Below, piece after piece: positions 24,929-32,777 of a DNA stretch of 64,000 nucleotides. The stretch covers positions 44,757 through 108,756 of the forward strand of contig CALFBH010000042.1 in the NCBI GenBank assembly GCA_937951615.1. Reading direction: 5' to 3'. The stretch comes from an uncultured Saprospiraceae bacterium. Lineage in GTDB: Bacteria; Bacteroidota; Bacteroidia; Chitinophagales; Saprospiraceae. The stretch's first letter is position 1. The number at the start of each line of letters is the position of its first letter. The position numbers and the translations under genes are program-made. Below the pieces are notes generated by a model, which worked only from the letters and a program-made list of their open reading frames with translations, did not search any database and had not been told where the DNA came from.

Positions 24929-25423
24929 TTAACCCGCCATAGCAAATTGTCTCAAATCCAAATCAGCATAGGTGTCTTTTTTACGCTCCATTCTAAGATA
25001 GTCGTTTTTTAGATGTATCATTAACCATACTTTTGGATCAGTGCTAAATAATTGTCCGAACATTAAGGATTGCTCGATATTAATTTTACGTTCGCCAGAT
25101 AGAATCTTACTAAGATTAGCAGGTTTTAAACCTATTCCTGCTGCAAATTTATTCTGCTTGATGTTTAGGTTTTCCAGATACATTCTGAGGAATTGTCCAG
25201 CTGTAATTATTTCCTCCTCCTCTGCTATTTCTGCCTCTAAATAATTCTGTATTTTATATTTCATACTGATGAGTGCTACCTGCCTTTTTTCTTCTGGCGT
25301 CATAGCTTCTTGACGTGCCCTGATAATAGCTTTTATTTGCTCCATTTCCTCTGGAGTCGCCTTAAAAGGCTCAGTTAATGCACCGCTAATAGGAGGCTCA
25401 CTACTTATGTTTTTATTTTTCAT
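24929..25423 (-). CDS. XRE/HigA-type antitoxin-like regulator
   Basis: A 164-residue protein. The C-terminal half is a helix-turn-helix of the HigA/addiction-module type: AGQFLRMYLENLNIKQNKFA, GLKPANLSKILSGERKINIEQSLMFGQLF, ending with the HigA-like phrase DPKVWLMIHLKNDYLRM. The N-terminal half is charged and probably disordered (TPEEMEQIKAIIRARQEAMTPEEKRQ), which would suit neutralisation of a partner. It overlaps the end of the upstream gene at 25413 by 11 bp, giving toxin-first order. HigA-like antitoxins usually repress their own promoter, here probably in the 25914-26142 spacer. Confidence 0.85.
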   Translation of the reverse strand: MKNKNISSEPPISGALTEPFKATPEEMEQIKAIIRARQEAMTPEEKRQVALISMKYKIQNYLEAEIAEEEEIITAGQFLRMYLENLNIKQNKFAAGIGLKPANLSKILSGERKINIEQSLMFGQLFSTDPKVWLMIHLKNDYLRMERKKDTYADLDLRQFAMAG

Positions 25424-25913
25424 TTTTATTCCTGTTTAGATATTCCCCAATTAATTTATTGCCATTCATAGAATCTATGAACATTTTTTGTCCGATAGCC
25501 TGTTGAGCATAATAGTTATTTCTATACCAGTCAATTAGAGCTGTTTTAGAAACAAAAACTAAATAGCCATAATAGCTACCTTCTAATTTAAAGGTTTGTT
25601 TACAAGCATAAGCTATTAAACAGCCTGCTACATAACTATATCTTTTATTTTCTCTTCCTTTATTATGTGGAGCGATTTCGACTAAATCCATCACTAACAT
25701 ATCAGCCTCTTTCCTTAAACTTAATACTCCTTGTACAGAGGCATCTGATAGTAATTTAAGTAGAAATACTTCCGTGTCTTCTTTCTGAAATTCAGTTCTC
25801 CAATCGAAGCCCCAACCCTCTTTTTTTTGTGGCATTTCTTGTAATGTTCCTATTACAATTTCTGCTTCTACTAACTGATTGGTATTCTTATTTAATATAA
25901 ATACGTTTATCAC
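25413..25913 (-). CDS. GNAT-like putative toxin of toxin-antitoxin pair
   Basis: A 166-residue protein with ATG at 25913. The layout suggests an acetyltransferase-type fold: LLKLLSDASVQGVLSL (strand-turn), MLVMDLVEIAPHNKGRENKRYSYVAGCLIAYACKQTF (acetyl-CoA loop region followed by the alpha-3 helix) and GYLVFVSKTALIDWYRNNYYAQQ. The acyl-CoA loop is not the textbook QxxGxG/A, so activity is uncertain. Proteins of this form often precede XRE antitoxins in Bacteroidota and are annotated as GNAT toxins. The 11-bp overlap with the antitoxin gene supports a pair. It stands beside Septu. Confidence 0.62.
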   Translation of the reverse strand: MINVFILNKNTNQLVEAEIVIGTLQEMPQKKEGWGFDWRTEFQKEDTEVFLLKLLSDASVQGVLSLRKEADMLVMDLVEIAPHNKGRENKRYSYVAGCLIAYACKQTFKLEGSYYGYLVFVSKTALIDWYRNNYYAQQAIGQKMFIDSMNGNKLIGEYLNRNKNEK

Positions 25914-26060
25914 TTGATTTGGTTATGTTTTACAGATGCAATTTACTAAAAATTATACAATATAGATAATTTTTATTGGTGATTTTTATGAAAATATCTA
26001 AGTAAACTACATGCTAATGAGTCAGAACTGGAAATTCTGTACTAATAGCTGCACAAGCAT

Positions 26061-26091
26061 TTCAAAAACCATCAAAAAATCGTAATTTGCA
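26061..26091. repeat. Left direct repeat flanking the Septu cassette
   Basis: TTCAAAAACCATCAAAAAAT continues into CGTAATTTGCA. The copy at 28413-28444 has TTCAAAAGCCGCCAATAAAA and then TCGTAATTTGCA. The 3' 16 bases are identical and the first half matches with few changes. The copies stand about 50 bp before ptuA and about 40 bp after ptuB. Confidence 0.65.
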
Positions 26092-26142
26092 ATTGAAAAT
26101 AAAGTAGTGTATTTTTATCCTTAAATTTAAAATCAATTTTTA

Positions 26143-27405
26143 GTGGAATCAGCATACGATTATATCAGTAGTATTAAACTTCAGAACATTAGGTGTTTTG
26201 GAGACGAAACCACTATTGATTTTCGATTGAATGGAAATGACGACAGGGTATCGCAGTGGAATTTGATTTTGGGGAATAATGGAACGGGGAAGACGACGAT
26301 TTTGCAGATGATTTATCTTGGAGTTGCAGAAGCAGGGCGACATAGAATAAATACAAATGTTCGTTTGAAAAAAGATGAAAATCAACCTGCTATTTTCAAA
26401 CCCTCTTCGGGGCTACATTGGCGAGAAAACAGACATGTAAAAAAGCCGAATATAGGTGTGCATGAGGTTTCTATGTATAACGATGTAAAACTTGAGCATA
26501 AAGATTTGATTAAAACTCCTGTTATTGCTTATAGTGCAACTCGAAAAATCGGCTCAAGAGGACTCTCAAAAGAAACAGCAGATACTTCCAAATTTGGTGA
26601 AACATTATTCAGTGATAATGCTACGCTCATCAATGCAGAAGAATGGCTGATACAATCTGATTATATAGATAGATTAAAAGAAGGCAATAAAAACGGAAAG
26701 CAAAGTTCCAATGGCAAAGAAAAAGTCATCGCTATTCTGAAAACACTCATGAAGGATAGCATTTCAGATATTAAAATTGAACTGGTAGATGATGTGCCTA
26801 AAGTGTTATTTAAAAGTCATTATGGCTGGGTTGGTTTACACCAATTGAGCTTAGGCTATAAAACACTTATTGCATGGATGGTAGATTTTGCCAGCAAACT
26901 CATGGCTTTTTATCCTGAAAGTAAAAATCCATTAGAAGAAAAAGCTATCTTACTCATTGATGAAATTGACCTGCATTTACACGTTTCCTTCCAGAGGAAG
27001 CTGGTAGAATTTCTCACGAAAACATTTAAAAATACCCAGTTTATCGCTACTGCACACAGTCCATTGATTGTACAGGCTTCTGAAAATGCCAATATTATTT
27101 TGTTGGAGCGAGAGGGCAATCAAGTAGTTGCCAAGCAAAATATATATGATGTCCGTAATTGGCGAATAGACCAGATTTATGCGTCTGAATTATTTGAAAA
27201 TCAAAATGTCCGCTCGGATAAAATTTCAAAATTAATTGAGAAAAAGTCCTCCATTTTGGCGAAAGCCAATCCTACTGAAAAGGACAAAGTCGACTTGGAA
27301 GAAATTGACCGACAAATTGGAGACTTACCGACCGGACGTGATGCAACAGAAATAGAAGCTATGGGAATGATAAAAAAAGCTGCGCTCTATCTAAAGAAAA
27401 AATGA
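26143..27405 (+). CDS. ptuA: Septu system ATPase PtuA
   Basis: A 420-residue ABC/SMC-like ATPase. The Walker A motif is GNNGTGKTT near residue 47, the Walker B is AILLIDEIDLHLH near 265, and the His switch is TAHSPLI near 305; the linker between is helical. The start is GTG at 26143, since no ATG fits before the conserved SSIKLQNIRCFGD strand. In Septu, PtuA oligomers hold the nuclease PtuB inactive until infection, when ATP depletion is sensed and PtuB degrades DNA. Its stop codon overlaps the ptuB start (ATGA), as is typical. Divergent from the toxin-antitoxin pair. Confidence 0.93.
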   Translation: MESAYDYISSIKLQNIRCFGDETTIDFRLNGNDDRVSQWNLILGNNGTGKTTILQMIYLGVAEAGRHRINTNVRLKKDENQPAIFKPSSGLHWRENRHVKKPNIGVHEVSMYNDVKLEHKDLIKTPVIAYSATRKIGSRGLSKETADTSKFGETLFSDNATLINAEEWLIQSDYIDRLKEGNKNGKQSSNGKEKVIAILKTLMKDSISDIKIELVDDVPKVLFKSHYGWVGLHQLSLGYKTLIAWMVDFASKLMAFYPESKNPLEEKAILLIDEIDLHLHVSFQRKLVEFLTKTFKNTQFIATAHSPLIVQASENANIILLEREGNQVVAKQNIYDVRNWRIDQIYASELFENQNVRSDKISKLIEKKSSILAKANPTEKDKVDLEEIDRQIGDLPTGRDATEIEAMGMIKKAALYLKKK

Positions 27406-28376
27406 TAAAGATTGATAAAACCGGAAAACGACCTATAATACTTGTTAAACAAGGAGAGGATAAAGGAAAAGACAGGCTTTTGGTAGAAACTGAAAAACTG
27501 AAACAGGCATATCTAAGGGACCATATTGCTTATAAAACGGGAAAAAAGATTTTTAATTTCAAATCTAGTTGGTATGCCCATAGTGATATAAAATCTGCTT
27601 TAATCAAAATCCAACATGGGAAATGTTGTTTTTGCGAGTCGTCTATTAGGCATGTATCTTATGGAGATGTAGAGCATTTTCGTCCTAAAGCTGCCTGGAC
27701 AATCAAAAAGAAAGATAAATACACAAGACCAGGATATTATTGGCTGGCTTATGATTGGGATAATCTGTTTTTTGCTTGTCAAATTTGTAACCAGAGTAGT
27801 AACAAGGGGAATTTATTTCCCCTTGTGGATGAAAGCAAAAGAGCGTTAGACCATACTTATAACGTGGATGAGGAGGAATCGCTTTTTATTCATCCTGAAA
27901 AGACAGACCCTGAAGAACACATTACTTTTCAAGAGGCTTTTATTTGTCCAAAAAAACATTCCCGTAAGGGAGAAATAACCATAAAGGAACTAGATTTAGA
28001 ACGTAATAGGTTATATGAAAACAGAAAAGAGTTACATGATAAAATTAAAGGCTTGATAGATCTTTATAATATTATTCCAGATCAAGTACCAGAGAGTGAA
28101 ATTCCGAAAGCTCATGTAGTTGATGTCTTAAAAAATATGATAGCTCCAGAACACCAATACCTCAACATGATAAAAGCCAATTTTGGGAAGGACATTCAAA
28201 AAATTGTAAACGATTTGGTTTATGCTGACGACAATTTAGGTTCTAAAAAATCAAATATTCAGAGACTTAGGTTTATTTTCGGGCTATCAGTAACTTATTG
28301 TAAAGATATCATCGTAACTATTTGCCGAAATTTATCTCATTTATTTATGGCAATAGTAAAGTTGTTTAAAAAATAA
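27402..28376 (+). CDS. ptuB: Septu system HNH nuclease PtuB
   Basis: A 324-residue nuclease of the TIGR02646/PtuB type. The HNH core holds GKCCFCES (first Cys pair), VEHFRPKAAW (His), WDNLFFACQICNQSSNKGNLFPL (second Cys pair and Asn/His region), and FIHPEKTDPEEHI downstream. The N-terminal 50 residues carry conserved basic helices that contact PtuA. The C terminus (about 280-324) is unusually hydrophobic (SVTYCKDIIVTICRNLSHLFMAIV), which may be a packing helix. Together with PtuA it forms a complete two-gene antiphage system between imperfect direct repeats. Confidence 0.93.
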   Translation: MIKIDKTGKRPIILVKQGEDKGKDRLLVETEKLKQAYLRDHIAYKTGKKIFNFKSSWYAHSDIKSALIKIQHGKCCFCESSIRHVSYGDVEHFRPKAAWTIKKKDKYTRPGYYWLAYDWDNLFFACQICNQSSNKGNLFPLVDESKRALDHTYNVDEEESLFIHPEKTDPEEHITFQEAFICPKKHSRKGEITIKELDLERNRLYENRKELHDKIKGLIDLYNIIPDQVPESEIPKAHVVDVLKNMIAPEHQYLNMIKANFGKDIQKIVNDLVYADDNLGSKKSNIQRLRFIFGLSVTYCKDIIVTICRNLSHLFMAIVKLFKK

Positions 28377-28412
28377 TCAAATCCCATATTGCTGTATGTT
28401 TATGATAATTTT

Positions 28413-28444
28413 TTCAAAAGCCGCCAATAAAATCGTAATTTGCA
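28413..28444. repeat. Right direct repeat flanking the Septu cassette
   Basis: The second copy of the 31-nt repeat described at 26061-26091, ending in the identical AAAATCGTAATTTGCA. The word TCGTAATTTG also occurs in other spacers (8193), so the repeat could also be a local member of that family. Confidence 0.62.
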
Positions 28445-28469
28445 GTCTATTTTAAGCTCAAGCCACCGT

Positions 28470-28501
28470 TTGAGTTTGAGTTTGTCATTTGAGTTTGAAT
28501 T
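28470..28501. repeat. GAGTTTGA word repeat before dnaX
   Basis: Four GTTTGAGTTTGA-type words, the last ending 6 nt before the dnaX start codon. It is another short-word spacer family and forms the end of the dnaX leader. Confidence 0.55.
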
Positions 28502-28507
28502 TAACCT

Positions 28508-30289
28508 ATGTCCAATTTTGTAGTATCCGCCCGTAAATACCGACCCATGCGTTTTGACGACGTAGTGGGACAACAGCACGTTTCGCAGACGCTTAAAAAT
28601 GCTTTGCGCAATGAGCAGGTGGCGCATGCCTTTCTGTTTTGTGGACCACGAGGTGTGGGCAAGACGACCTGTGCGCGGATATTGGCTAAGGTCTTGAATT
28701 GTGAAAATGTCACGCCGGATTTTGAGCCTTGCAACGAATGTAATGCCTGTCAGTCCTTCAACGAAAATGCTTCCTTTAATATCCACGAACTCGATGCTGC
28801 ATCGAATAATAGCGTAGAGCATATTCGTGCATTGACAGAACAGGTGCGCTTTCAACCACAGCAGGGCAAAAAGAAAATTTATATTATAGATGAGGTGCAC
28901 ATGCTATCTCAGGCAGCCTTCAATGCTTTCCTGAAAACGCTGGAAGAGCCACCGCCATACGCTATTTTTATTTTGGCGACGACGGAGAAACATAAAATCA
29001 TTCCGACCATACTTTCTCGTTGTCAGATTTTTGATTTCAAACGCATTCAGATCCCAGAAATGGTGTCGCATCTTGAGCATATCTGCAAAGAAGAAGGTAT
29101 TGAGGCAGAGAAGGACGCTTTACATATCATCGGACAAAAAGCAGATGGTGCTTTGCGAGATTCCTTGTCTATTTTTGATAGAATTGCCAGTTCTGTTCCT
29201 GATAAAAAGATTACTTACGACAGTGTGATTAACAACCTCAATATTTTGGATTATGATTATTATTTCAAAGTATTGGATGCTGTGCTGACCGAGGATTTGC
29301 CTCAAGTCATGTTGTTGTTTAATGAAATTACCAATAAAGGTTTTGAACCGGATATTTTTATCAATGGACTCGCTGGGCATTTACGAAATCTGCTGGTTTG
29401 CAAAGATGCACAAACCATCAAACTGCTGGAAGTTGGGGATAAAGTAAAAGCAAGATACCATGAGCAATCGGCGATTTCCCCAATGAATTATCTGCTGACT
29501 GCATTGAATATCGCCAATGACTGTGATGTAGAATATCGAATGGCACGCAACAAACGCCTGCACGTCGAGATGGCGATTATCAAAATGACTTATATCAATC
29601 GAGCCATCAGTATTGCAAATAATCCGCAGGCTGTTCCTGCAACATCGGAAAAAAAAACTCCTGACCTAAGCGCAAGCGAGGGAATATCGAATGTCGAACA
29701 AGGAACAAGGAATAACGAAGTAAAAGCTGCCACCCCGCCACCTCAAACCCAAAACCCAGAGAAAGAGAAAGAGGCGAGAAGCGAGACCGCTGTGCTGCGA
29801 GAAGCGAGACCTGACAAGCCATCAATTACCACCCCAAAATTAGGCGGAGGAAGTTTATTGTCGAAACTAGAAGCAGAAGTCAAAGACGAAGCCGAACAGA
29901 CAGATGAAAAACCCGACCTGTTTACCACCGAAAACCTGGAAAAAGTCTGGGCAGAATTTATAGAAAAAATCCAGTCCCCTTCCGTCAAAAGTCAGTTTAA
30001 AAATGCTGGCGTCGAATTGGGAGACAATGAAATAACAGTCAAGGTCAGCAGCGAAATGGCAAAAGGCAGTATGCAAACCGAGTCGGGACTCATGCCTTTC
30101 TTAAGAGAAAAACTGGGTAAACCAACCTTCAAATTGACCTACGATATTGATAAAAGCTTACGCAAAGAAATAGAAAAACCCGACATCCCTCTTCCCATGA
30201 CGCCCATGGACAAATACAAAAAAATGGCGGCTAAAAATGATAAACTCGAAGACCTCCGCAAGCGATTTGACTTGACTTTTGATGAATAG
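28508..30289 (+). CDS. dnaX: DNA polymerase III subunit gamma/tau
   Basis: A 593-residue clamp-loader ATPase. Domain I holds GPRGVGKTTCARIL near residue 45, four zinc Cys (CENV, CNECNAC), the DExx box IIDEVHMLSQAAFN and sensor ATTEKHKIIPTILSRCQ; domain III ends near 370 (INRAISIANN). A run of nine A's follows at 29649-29657 (residues 381-383). A shift of one base either way meets a stop within four codons, so a gamma of about 385 residues and a full tau are predicted. The linker 385-440 contains translated spacer repeats. The tau C-terminal domain (about 460-593) follows. ATG at 28508 fits the conserved N terminus. Confidence 0.95.
   Translation: MSNFVVSARKYRPMRFDDVVGQQHVSQTLKNALRNEQVAHAFLFCGPRGVGKTTCARILAKVLNCENVTPDFEPCNECNACQSFNENASFNIHELDAASNNSVEHIRALTEQVRFQPQQGKKKIYIIDEVHMLSQAAFNAFLKTLEEPPPYAIFILATTEKHKIIPTILSRCQIFDFKRIQIPEMVSHLEHICKEEGIEAEKDALHIIGQKADGALRDSLSIFDRIASSVPDKKITYDSVINNLNILDYDYYFKVLDAVLTEDLPQVMLLFNEITNKGFEPDIFINGLAGHLRNLLVCKDAQTIKLLEVGDKVKARYHEQSAISPMNYLLTALNIANDCDVEYRMARNKRLHVEMAIIKMTYINRAISIANNPQAVPATSEKKTPDLSASEGISNVEQGTRNNEVKAATPPPQTQNPEKEKEARSETAVLREARPDKPSITTPKLGGGSLLSKLEAEVKDEAEQTDEKPDLFTTENLEKVWAEFIEKIQSPSVKSQFKNAGVELGDNEITVKVSSEMAKGSMQTESGLMPFLREKLGKPTFKLTYDIDKSLRKEIEKPDIPLPMTPMDKYKKMAAKNDKLEDLRKRFDLTFDE
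29649..29669 (+). promoter_or_regulatory. dnaX slippery A9 site with flanking out-of-frame stops
   Basis: Nine A's at 29649-29657. One extra A, or a -1 ribosomal shift, gives Asn-Ser-stop (TGA 29662-29664). One A fewer gives Leu-Leu-Thr-stop (TAA 29667-29669). Thermus dnaX uses an A9 run for the same gamma/tau purpose by transcriptional slippage. Confidence 0.75.
29689..29811 (+). repeat. Spacer-repeat families inside the dnaX linker
   Basis: At about 29689-29720 GGAATATCGAATGTCGAACA reproduces the word family of 303-341 and 1165-1225. At 29783-29811 GAGACCGCTGTGCTGCGAGA continues AGCGAGACC and matches the minus strand of 62001-62029 at 25 of 29 positions. Both lie in frame and encode hydrophilic linker residues. 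Confidence 0.7.
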
Positions 30290-30342
30290 GGAGTTAATTA
30301 CGAATGACGAATCGGGGAATTACGAATGACCATTACATTCTC

Positions 30343-31245
30343 TCATTTGACAACCATTAAAGGGTATTGTTCATTAATAATATTCATTTTTGCGACGACA
30401 CTGCCGAGAAAGAAACGTTCGATGCTCGAATGTCCTTTTGCGCCCATAATAATGAAATCGCTTTCAGAAGTGTCGGCATGGTGTAGGATACCTTCTGCAT
30501 ATCGGGTTTGTGGGACATTGAGTGCGGTGAATGTAGGGGATTTGCCATTGCGTAAGGTGGCTTTACTTTTCTTTAAAAAAGTCTGATAGCTCTCTGCGGT
30601 TGCTTTCTTTACTTCAGTTTTAAAGGCTTCTGATCGAGGTGGAAATCCCATGTATAAGGCGTCTATTTCAGGGATTTCATAAAGATTAAGGCAATGAATT
30701 TCCGGGAGCATTGGGAGTGCATTGGCAAAGTGAACTGCAGATTCATAAGCTCGAAGTGAATTGTCGGAAAAATCTATGGGGACGAGTATTTTCCGTGGCG
30801 TTTTTATTGGAGAATCGGGAACTAAAAGAATATTACAGCTTCCTCGCCGAATAAGTTCCTGAGCCAATCGTCCATAATATGCTTTGTTCTTTTCCCGTCC
30901 CAATACAAGGAGGTCATATTCAGTTTTTCCTGCAAAATGGATGAGCTTTTCCAGTACGCTGCCATCTTGTACATGAATCAAGACCTGTTCCTGAAATTTT
31001 CGATCTATATGAGTCAAGACCTTTTCTTTGATAATGGCTTCAATTGATGCGCTCTGTTCTGCTGTGGCTTCGAGCATCGCATGATCATTTTGATATAATG
31101 CAGTAGCCAGATCAAATTCAGGCATAACATGTGTGCAATCTACTTTTGCCTTGGGATAAACACTGAGGAGCAGGTTGATATATTTCAAAACGGCATGATC
31201 GATGGTAGATAAATCGAGTGCGCAGGCTATATGTTGGATAATCAT
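30343..31245 (-). CDS. Tandem-domain universal stress protein (copy 1)
   Basis: A 300-residue protein of two UspA domains (about 1-145, 150-300). Both end with nucleotide-binding type signatures: VLGREKNKAYYGRLAQELIRRGS in the first and IMGAKGHSSIERFFLGSV in the second (G-x2-G-x9-G-S pattern). It is the only USP here in which the second domain keeps the full ATP motif. It probably binds ATP as a dimer in the cytosol, tuning metabolism under stress or low oxygen. ATG at 31245 directly precedes IIQHIACALDLS. It ends convergently with dnaX, 53 bp away, and follows an unknown gene at 31279. Confidence 0.9.
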   Translation of the reverse strand: MIIQHIACALDLSTIDHAVLKYINLLLSVYPKAKVDCTHVMPEFDLATALYQNDHAMLEATAEQSASIEAIIKEKVLTHIDRKFQEQVLIHVQDGSVLEKLIHFAGKTEYDLLVLGREKNKAYYGRLAQELIRRGSCNILLVPDSPIKTPRKILVPIDFSDNSLRAYESAVHFANALPMLPEIHCLNLYEIPEIDALYMGFPPRSEAFKTEVKKATAESYQTFLKKSKATLRNGKSPTFTALNVPQTRYAEGILHHADTSESDFIIMGAKGHSSIERFFLGSVVAKMNIINEQYPLMVVK

Positions 31246-31278
31246 ACTATTAGTTTTTAATATATTTTATAATAAATA

Positions 31279-32070
31279 TTATTTATGAACCGAGGCAGTA
31301 GTAATCAATATATCTTTCCACTCAATATCGCGAGGTAGTGGTTTTAGATAAGGTTCAAAATCACCAAACATAGCCACCAATTGCACATAAGCGGGTTCTA
31401 TTTTATTACAAAAAGTAGCCACTTCTTCCCTATCTCCATACATGATTGTGTTATTAAAATCTTCGATACAATCTTCTATAGTATTCAGAAGGAAGTCGTA
31501 CTGAACAAGTTCTTTTTCTGTAAAAATTTCAGATAAATATTCCTCGGCATCTGCACTTTTCACCCGTCCCCAATAATTATTCATATCCAGTGCCATCTTC
31601 TCAAAATCTTTCCATTCCATTAGGCACAGTTGAATGTCATTGATGGACTGTCGGGTGTTTTCATAAGTACGCCCAAAGTCCCAGATACGGTCAATAAAAT
31701 GTTCCTGCTCTGTACAGGCTCGCCAGTCGGATAATTTAAAAGTTGCTACATAAAGTTGCGTAATAGCATCGTCGTATTCTGCTTTGTCAATCAGGTAATG
31801 CACATGGAGCAAGAGACTTTCCAGGTCTTCGTATACTTCTTCCGATCCGGTAGATTGAAAAAGCACCTTATATTCCTGTTGCAGCAGTGTGATGTAAGTA
31901 TTAAGACTCACGGAAGCCTCTTCTGCTTTTTTGACATTGCCCGTTTTCAGGTGATACCACACTGGAATGATGTTGTGATCTATTTCAACAGATTGAAGCG
32001 GGAGATATTCATTGCAGGTATTGGATAATAAGGCAACAGCCAACATGCTTATGGCAATTATATTTTTCAT
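31279..32070 (-). CDS. Exported helical protein of unknown function in the stress cluster
   Basis: A 263-residue protein that I do not recognise. Residues 1-19 are a signal peptide (MKNIIAISMLAVALLSNTC); Cys19 could be lipidated but the lipobox (SNTC) is poor. The rest is almost entirely helical and acidic (YEDLESLLLHVHYLIDKAEYDDAITQLYVATFKLSDW), suggesting a periplasmic helical bundle. No haem motif is present. It lies between two stress genes in the same direction, 33 bp upstream of the USP gene, so it is likely co-transcribed with it. Nothing else can be said on function. Confidence 0.78.
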   Translation of the reverse strand: MKNIIAISMLAVALLSNTCNEYLPLQSVEIDHNIIPVWYHLKTGNVKKAEEASVSLNTYITLLQQEYKVLFQSTGSEEVYEDLESLLLHVHYLIDKAEYDDAITQLYVATFKLSDWRACTEQEHFIDRIWDFGRTYENTRQSINDIQLCLMEWKDFEKMALDMNNYWGRVKSADAEEYLSEIFTEKELVQYDFLLNTIEDCIEDFNNTIMYGDREEVATFCNKIEPAYVQLVAMFGDFEPYLKPLPRDIEWKDILITTASVHK

Positions 32071-32112
32071 TATTGTACTTTTTTGTAATGATGGAATGAG
32101 TTGTCTGGTTTA

Positions 32113-32559
32113 TTACTTGACGAATATAGGGTCGCTATAAGCGTGGGTCAGCAAGTCAAATGTGGTGATAAGCCCGACCAGTTTTCCATCTTGTGTTATG
32201 GGAATAGCATGAAACAGGTTTTTCTTGAAAATACCGACAGCCGTTCCAATTTTATCTAGTGGTGACAAGGCAATCGGATTTTTGCTCATGATGTCTTTTG
32301 CCATGATGGCATCAAAGTTTTTTTCATTATACAAATCATTTTTTTGCGAATTTAGCTTTGTGAAACTGTGCAAAGCCTGGGCATAATCATTATAACTGAC
32401 AATGCCTGCAAGCATCATTTTTTCATCTACCACAGGAATATGATGAATGTTATTCGTTTTGAATATCTCATGTATTTCTCTGAGTAGGGCAACTGGGCGC
32501 ACAGTGATAATGTTGTTGGACATAATCGTAGAAATCGTGTTAATTTTATCGGTAAGCAT
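32113..32559 (-). CDS. CBS-pair protein (copy 1)
   Basis: A 148-residue protein made only of two CBS motifs: STIMSNNIITVRPVALLREIHE...HHIPVVDEKM and AKDIMSKNPIALSPLDKIGT...HAIPITQDGKLVGLITTFDL. Such pairs bind adenosine nucleotides and act as energy sensors. It is a paralogue of the CBS protein at 34656 (shared FKKNLFHAIPI / FKENLFHAIPI). The ATG at 32559 is preceded by about 105 bp and an FNR-like box at 32663. It leads a small run with the unknown gene and USP copy 1, all minus strand. Confidence 0.9.
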   Translation of the reverse strand: MLTDKINTISTIMSNNIITVRPVALLREIHEIFKTNNIHHIPVVDEKMMLAGIVSYNDYAQALHSFTKLNSQKNDLYNEKNFDAIMAKDIMSKNPIALSPLDKIGTAVGIFKKNLFHAIPITQDGKLVGLITTFDLLTHAYSDPIFVK

Positions 32560-32662
32560 ACTATATTATTTTTGTTGAATAATTTATTCGTGTTTCATTC
32601 TTTATGACCACAAGATGCGGACAAATAAGGCGAGGTGAAATGAGGCAGGTCAGCAGAGAAGA

Positions 32663-32674
32663 TGATATAAATCA
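32663..32674 (-). promoter_or_regulatory. FNR-like box upstream of CBS copy 1
   Basis: TGAT-ATAA-ATCA is a perfect TGAT-N4-ATCA palindrome, about 105-115 bp before the CBS start at 32559. It is one of three such boxes in the 32-42 kb region. The likely binder is the receiver-CRP protein at 39051. The nearest -7-like element (32622-32629) gives about -50 rather than an ideal -41. Confidence 0.55.
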
Positions 32675-32690
32675 CCCTGATTTTCGAATC

Positions 32691-32726
32691 AAAAAAAACG
32701 CCCGATTATCCATCAATAATCAGGCG
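32691..32726 (-). terminator. Terminator of USP copy 2
   Basis: CGCCCGATTAT (32699-32709) pairs with ATAATCAGGCG (32716-32726), one mismatch, loop CCATCA. On the minus strand the T tract of eight follows. It lies about 50 bp past the USP stop codon at 32778. Confidence 0.82.
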
Positions 32727-32777
32727 TACAAAAGTACTGTGAAAAATAACCCTGCTGGATTTTGCTCAAGAGCTTAA

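Noticed and set aside
22760..28376. The whole island as a prophage or integrative element
   Set aside because: No integrase, transposase, phage structural gene or tRNA attachment site is present in the window.
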